DNA of 9,818 nt, taken from NCBI GenBank assembly GCA_964486075.1, contig CAZALU010000105.1, positions 1 to 9,818 on the forward strand, read 5' to 3'. Numbering within the stretch: the stretch's first letter is position 1; each line of letters opens with the position of its first letter. The DNA comes from JAHIJO01 sp964486075 (GTDB lineage: Bacteria; Verrucomicrobiota; Kiritimatiellia; JAAZAB01). This document shows, one piece after another, positions 7,510 through 9,818 of this stretch. The notes beneath the pieces are model-generated. The model was not told the origin of the DNA, did not search any database, and was given only the letters and a program-made list of their open reading frames with translations. The translations under genes were made by a program, and so were the position numbers.

Positions 7510-8331
7510 ATGAAATTCGGAGTTTGCCTGGAAATGGTGTTCACGGATCGTCCGTTTCTGGAACGCATTCAATTGGCGGCGGATGCCGGGTACCAATTCG
7601 GTGAAATGTGGTTTGGCGATCTCATAGCGGACCAAAGCGCTGGCGCTGCCAGGACCTCGAAGCAGGCGTCTGTCGTTCGCAAAACTGCTGAAAAGGCTGG
7701 GGTTGTCATCACAAGCCTTGTCTTGGGATCCCCGGATGGCGTACTGGGCGGCGGGCTGACCGACGCCGCCCGCCGGCCGGAGTGGTTGAAGCGCACGGAC
7801 GCCACCCTGGCTTATTGCCGGGAAGCCAATATCGGCGCGGCCATTGTCTGCACCGGCAACCTGGTCAGTGGGCTGACCCGTGATACAATGCGGGGCAATG
7901 TTTTGGACGGCCTGAAAGCCACGGCGGAGCGCGCCGAAAAAGTCGGCGTCACGCTATGGCTTGAGCCGCTGAACGACAAGGTGGACCATGCGGCTTACTT
8001 CCTGACCGGTTCCGACGAAGCCGCCGACTTGTGCCGCGAAGTCAATTCGGCACGTCTAAAATTATTGTTCGACTGCTATCACATGCAGATCATGGAAGGC
8101 GACCTGACCGGGCATATCCGCAAAAATATGGATGTCATCGGCCATATCCATGCGGCGGGCCATCCTGGACGGAACGAATTGTGGCTGGGCGAAACGAACT
8201 ACCCATTCCTGGTCCGGGAAATCGAAAAACTTGGGTACCAGGGCGTGTTCGCCTTGGAATACACGCCCAAGCTGGAGTCGGGTGATAGTTTGCGGAAAAC
8301 CCGTGATTACCTCAAGGCAGGGAAAGGATGA
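7510..8331 (+). CDS. Sugar isomerase/epimerase TIM barrel (hydroxypyruvate isomerase / ketose 3-epimerase-like)
   Basis: A 273-residue protein of the xylose-isomerase-like TIM-barrel superfamily, normal in length. Motifs are LEPLND at 151-156, LFDCYHMQIMEGD at 186-198, GHIHAAGHPGRNELWLGETN at 211-230 and FALEYTP at 247-253. The expected metal ligands are E152, D188, H214 and E250. The overall pattern (EPxN, YHMQ, HPGRxE..GExNY) resembles hydroxypyruvate isomerase. However, the third ligand is His, where Hyi enzymes have Gln; the Glu-Asp-His-Glu set is that of D-tagatose/D-psicose 3-epimerases. A ketose epimerase or isomerase on a free sugar is therefore as likely as hydroxypyruvate isomerisation. 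It is cytoplasmic, with no signal peptide. Its stop is 4 bases before the next ATG, and its last codons supply that gene's Shine-Dalgarno, so the pair is translationally coupled. Confidence 0.88.
   Translation: MKFGVCLEMVFTDRPFLERIQLAADAGYQFGEMWFGDLIADQSAGAARTSKQASVVRKTAEKAGVVITSLVLGSPDGVLGGGLTDAARRPEWLKRTDATLAYCREANIGAAIVCTGNLVSGLTRDTMRGNVLDGLKATAERAEKVGVTLWLEPLNDKVDHAAYFLTGSDEAADLCREVNSARLKLLFDCYHMQIMEGDLTGHIRKNMDVIGHIHAAGHPGRNELWLGETNYPFLVREIEKLGYQGVFALEYTPKLESGDSLRKTRDYLKAGKG
8321..8328 (+). promoter_or_regulatory. Ribosome binding site inside the 7510 gene's 3' end that fixes the 8336 start
   Basis: GGAAAGGA overlaps the last codons of the isomerase/epimerase gene and lies 7 bases before the ATG at 8336. 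The reading frame stays open upstream to an ATG at 8132, but that extension would overlap the conserved C-terminal third of the upstream gene and adds no PIG-L sequence. The 8336 start is therefore chosen. Confidence 0.8.
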
Positions 8332-8335
8332 GCCG

Positions 8336-9157
8336 ATGAAAAGTAAGCGTAGTTCCAGTAAAACATCTCTTGCGAAGCGCGTGCTGGCCTTCGGATGCCA
8401 TCCGGATGACGTCGAATTCATGTGCGCGGGCACGCTGGCCTTGCTGGCGCAGAGCGGGTTCGAGATCCATATTGCGACCATGACCGGTGGCGATGTGGGC
8501 ACGGCTACGCAGACGCGGGTGCAGATCCGGGCGCGGCGTCTGCGGGAGGCGGCTGCTGCTGCCGCCGTGATTGGCGCTCGCTTTCATTTTGCCGGCGGCT
8601 GTGACCTGGAAGTTGAATACAATTGCGCTTATCGAAAAATGGCGACGCGGGTTTTGCGCGAGGTCGATCCGTACATAGTGCTGACCCTGCCTCCGATGGA
8701 TTACATGGCGGATCATGAGCAGACATCCCTGCTGGTGCGCAATGCGGCATATATCGCCTCTGTACCCCTCTATGGCTGCGGAGTTCCCACTCGTCCGACC
8801 AAAAGTTTTCCATATCTTTACTATTGGAATGCCAGTGCCTTGACGGATATTTTCGGACGCGCTCTGCCCCTGCATTTCGGCGTGGATGTCGGCACAACCC
8901 TGAAAACAAAGGCCACAATGCTGGCCTGCCATGAGTCGCAACGGGAGTGGCTGGCTTTTCATAACGGCTGGGATGCGTATATCGAGACCATGCGTGACTG
9001 GACCCGGCGGCAGGGCCGCCTGATCGGCTGCGAATGGGGGGAATGCTTTATCCAGCATCTTGGCAACGGCCATCCGCAGGACAATATCCTGAAAAAAATA
9101 TTGGGCAAACGCTGTGTGGAGATAACAACTCATTGCCGCGTCCCTGCTACAACCTGA
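8336..9157 (+). CDS. PIG-L/LmbE family zinc-dependent deacetylase
   Basis: A 273-residue protein of the PIG-L (GlcNAc-PI de-N-acetylase / MshB / BshB) superfamily. Such enzymes remove an N-acyl group, usually acetyl, from an amino-sugar conjugate. The zinc motif HPDDVE begins at H22, with D24 as likely general base and D25 as ligand. The distal histidine is H127 in DYMADHEQT (122-130). ATMTGGDVGT near 47-56 and the RLREAAAAAAVIGA stretch near 67-80 are also typical. The HPDDxE form replaces the common HPDDE. The N-terminus is basic (MKSKRSSSKTSLAKR) but has no hydrophobic core, so the protein should stay in the cytoplasm. The stop codon lies within a perfect 30-bp palindrome. Together with the aminotransferase and glycosidase-like genes it points to N-acylated amino-sugar chemistry; the natural substrate is not known. 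Confidence 0.9.
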   Translation: MKSKRSSSKTSLAKRVLAFGCHPDDVEFMCAGTLALLAQSGFEIHIATMTGGDVGTATQTRVQIRARRLREAAAAAAVIGARFHFAGGCDLEVEYNCAYRKMATRVLREVDPYIVLTLPPMDYMADHEQTSLLVRNAAYIASVPLYGCGVPTRPTKSFPYLYYWNASALTDIFGRALPLHFGVDVGTTLKTKATMLACHESQREWLAFHNGWDAYIETMRDWTRRQGRLIGCEWGECFIQHLGNGHPQDNILKKILGKRCVEITTHCRVPATT

Positions 9158-9184
9158 ATATTGCGCCAATTGGCGCAATATTCA
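9155..9184. repeat. Perfect 30-bp palindrome overlapping the PIG-L stop; possible terminator or mRNA stabiliser
   Basis: TGAATATTGCGCCAA at 9155-9169 is fully complementary to the following 15 bases. The first TGA is the stop codon of the deacetylase gene. In RNA it would give a very stable hairpin at the operon end. No T-run follows (the next bases are CCCC), so classical intrinsic termination is not shown. It could equally be a regulator dyad or a repeat that arrived at the gene end. Confidence 0.85.
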
Positions 9185-9208
9185 CCCCAAAGGGCCGCTA
9201 TGTGATGA

Positions 9209-9229
9209 TGGCCGCGTAAAACGCGGCCA
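9209..9229. repeat. 9-bp stem hairpin, TGGCCGCGT / ACGCGGCCA
   Basis: A perfect 9-base stem with an AAA loop at 9218-9220. It is GC-rich, with no T-run on either side. It may act as a second stop or pause structure after the deacetylase gene, or it may be a dispersed repeat unit. Confidence 0.75.
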
Positions 9230-9247
9230 AACTGGGTTAACCACGTT

Positions 9248-9284
9248 AGTTTCAAAAATAACCCAACGGGTTATTTTCGAAACT
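9248..9284. repeat. 17-bp stem hairpin with AAC loop
   Basis: The arms at 9248-9264 and 9268-9284 pair at 16 of 17 positions; the only mismatch is 9254/9278. The top of the stem is AACCC/GGGTT and the middle is a run of A facing a run of T. Weaker pairing (ACGT at 9243-9246 with ACGT at 9287-9290) extends it outward. The A/T-rich arms make it behave similarly on both strands, so a bidirectional terminator is conceivable but not shown. Confidence 0.75.
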
Positions 9285-9300
9285 TTACGTCTTTCGCCAG

Positions 9301-9347
9301 CGGGCAATGCCCGTTTAGGTGGAAGTGCATAGCACGATGATCGTGCT
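9301..9347. repeat. Two adjacent short hairpins
   Basis: CGGGC at 9301-9305 pairs with GCCCG at 9309-9313 around AAT. AGCACGA at 9331-9337 pairs with TCGTGCT at 9341-9347 around TGA. A run of A follows at 9358-9364. Neither is followed by a T-run. Confidence 0.65.
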
Positions 9348-9398
9348 GTTCAGGTATAAAAAAACGGCTCCTCACCAGAATCTGTGGGTCGAAGAGGG

Positions 9399-9471
9399 GA
9401 TTTACCACAGAGACACGGAGGCACAGAGGAGAATAACGGAACAGGAGATTCCGTGTTCTCCGTGGTAAATC
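9399..9471. repeat. Inverted-repeat element (MITE-like), copy B
   Basis: GATTTACCAC at 9399-9408 and the following CACGGA pair with the right arm at 9450-9471 with one mismatch and one single-base bulge over about 21 bases. ACACGGAGGCAC at 9413-9424 is identical to 7303-7314 in copy A. The loop of about 30 bases is unrelated to copy A's interior, so the two copies share ends but not contents. This 'cacggaggcac' family gives rise to false small proteins when translated. Confidence 0.8.
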
Positions 9472-9616
9472 TTCTGTCGGTGATCGGTGTGTTCGTTCGG
9501 ATACGAAGCCGCTACGCTATGCTTATCTCCATAACCAGCTATGCGACAACATATTGAAGCATTCATGGCAGATGCGTACCCACTAATTATGCCGAGGAGC
9601 CAAAAAAACATTCAGC

Positions 9617-9684
9617 GGACGCGACGGAGCGCGTCCCTCCATTTTGTTGGAAAATTAGTTGGAGCCGGGGTGCCCTCACCCCGG
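9617..9684. repeat. Two GC-rich hairpins of the dispersed-repeat type
   Basis: GGACGCG at 9617-9623 pairs with CGCGTCC at 9630-9636 around a 6-base loop. CCGGGGTG at 9665-9672 pairs with CACCCCGG at 9677-9684 around CCCT. Both are perfect stems in an otherwise less GC-rich stretch, which fits short inserted repeat units rather than a coding remnant. Confidence 0.7.
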
Positions 9685-9818
9685 TTATTGCTAAGACCGA
9701 TCTGGGGGGACCGGCAGCAACCGGTTTCCAATTATCTCCCCAAATAACTGGTTCATTAACAACAATCGTAACTACTCAGGTTGCCTGAAAAAACCCGGAT
9801 AAGCAAAGATTGTCATTT

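Larger units (their letters stand above)
9158..9818. other. 661-base non-coding region with a series of different hairpins
   Basis: No gene is supported here on either strand. The short open frames present run across repeats and match no family I recognise. The region holds, in order, the palindrome at the gene end, hairpins at 9209-9229, 9248-9284, 9301-9313 and 9331-9347, an inverted-repeat element at 9399-9471, and hairpins at 9617-9636 and 9665-9684. The loops differ and the arms are unrelated, so this is not a tandem array of one unit. About 145 bases between 9472 and 9616 and the last 130 bases show nothing I can name. Confidence 0.75.

Noticed and set aside
8132..8335. Upstream extension of the PIG-L reading frame to an ATG at 8132
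   Set aside because: It overlaps the conserved metal-site region of the preceding gene in another frame, encodes no PIG-L sequence, and a good ribosome binding site precedes the ATG at 8336.
8312..9178. Open frame of 288 codons on the - strand
   Set aside because: It is antisense to the whole PIG-L gene, whose HPDD and distal His motifs are clear; its own translation shows no family features.
9402..9611. Small - strand protein ending LLCASVSLW
   Set aside because: Its end is a translation of the 'cacagagacacggaggcac' repeat, a known source of false small proteins; nothing else supports it.
9541..9747. 68-residue + strand open frame
   Set aside because: It runs through two repeat hairpins (9617-9636, 9665-9684), has no clear ribosome binding site and matches no family I recognise.
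9778..9792. CAGG-TTG-CCTG hairpin next to an A-run as a terminator
   Set aside because: The A-run follows the stem on the + strand, so neither strand gives a stem followed by a U-run; the stem is only four bases.
9158..9818. CRISPR array or integron attC series
   Set aside because: The hairpins have unrelated sequences and irregular spacing, with no common direct repeat, no cas or integrase gene, and no attC core sites that I could see.

Overview
This window looks like chromosomal DNA from an uncultured bacterium. It has moderately high GC, Shine-Dalgarno-led genes all on the + strand, and gaps packed with palindromic repeats. The gene content suggests the Planctomycetota-Verrucomicrobiota-Lentisphaerota/Kiritimatiellota group: uroporphyrinogen-decarboxylase-like (URO-D) proteins, a DegT aminotransferase, a TIM-barrel sugar isomerase/epimerase and a PIG-L deacetylase, interspersed with 'cacggaggcac' repeats. 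This placement is an inference from family mix and repeat style; no marker gene is present.

Layout. Positions 1-83 hold the last codons of an unidentified upstream gene. Then comes a tight block of three genes: a URO-D-like protein (118-1281), a DegT/DnrJ/EryC1/StrS PLP aminotransferase (1319-2650) and a 1056-residue protein that looks like a cytoplasmic (alpha/alpha)6-barrel glycosidase (2660-5830). A 280-base gap full of stem-loops follows. Next is a second, divergent URO-D-like gene (6111-7268), then a 241-base gap carrying a nested inverted-repeat element. The last two genes are closely coupled: a sugar isomerase/epimerase (7510-8331) and a PIG-L zinc deacetylase (8336-9157). The final 661 bases contain no gene I can support; they hold a series of different hairpins and a second copy of the inverted-repeat family.

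How the genes may work together. A glycosidase, a deacetylase for N-acyl amino sugars, a sugar aminotransferase and a ketose epimerase/isomerase make a plausible set for intracellular breakdown or remodelling of an unusual, probably amino- or deoxy-, sugar. The two URO-D-like proteins are not heme enzymes by context. Relatives include methylcobamide:CoM methyltransferases (MtaA/MtbA type), so methyl transfer or demethylation of a modified sugar is possible, but no corrinoid protein is visible here. None of the enzymes has a secretion signal, so the pathway appears cytoplasmic. The substrate is unknown.
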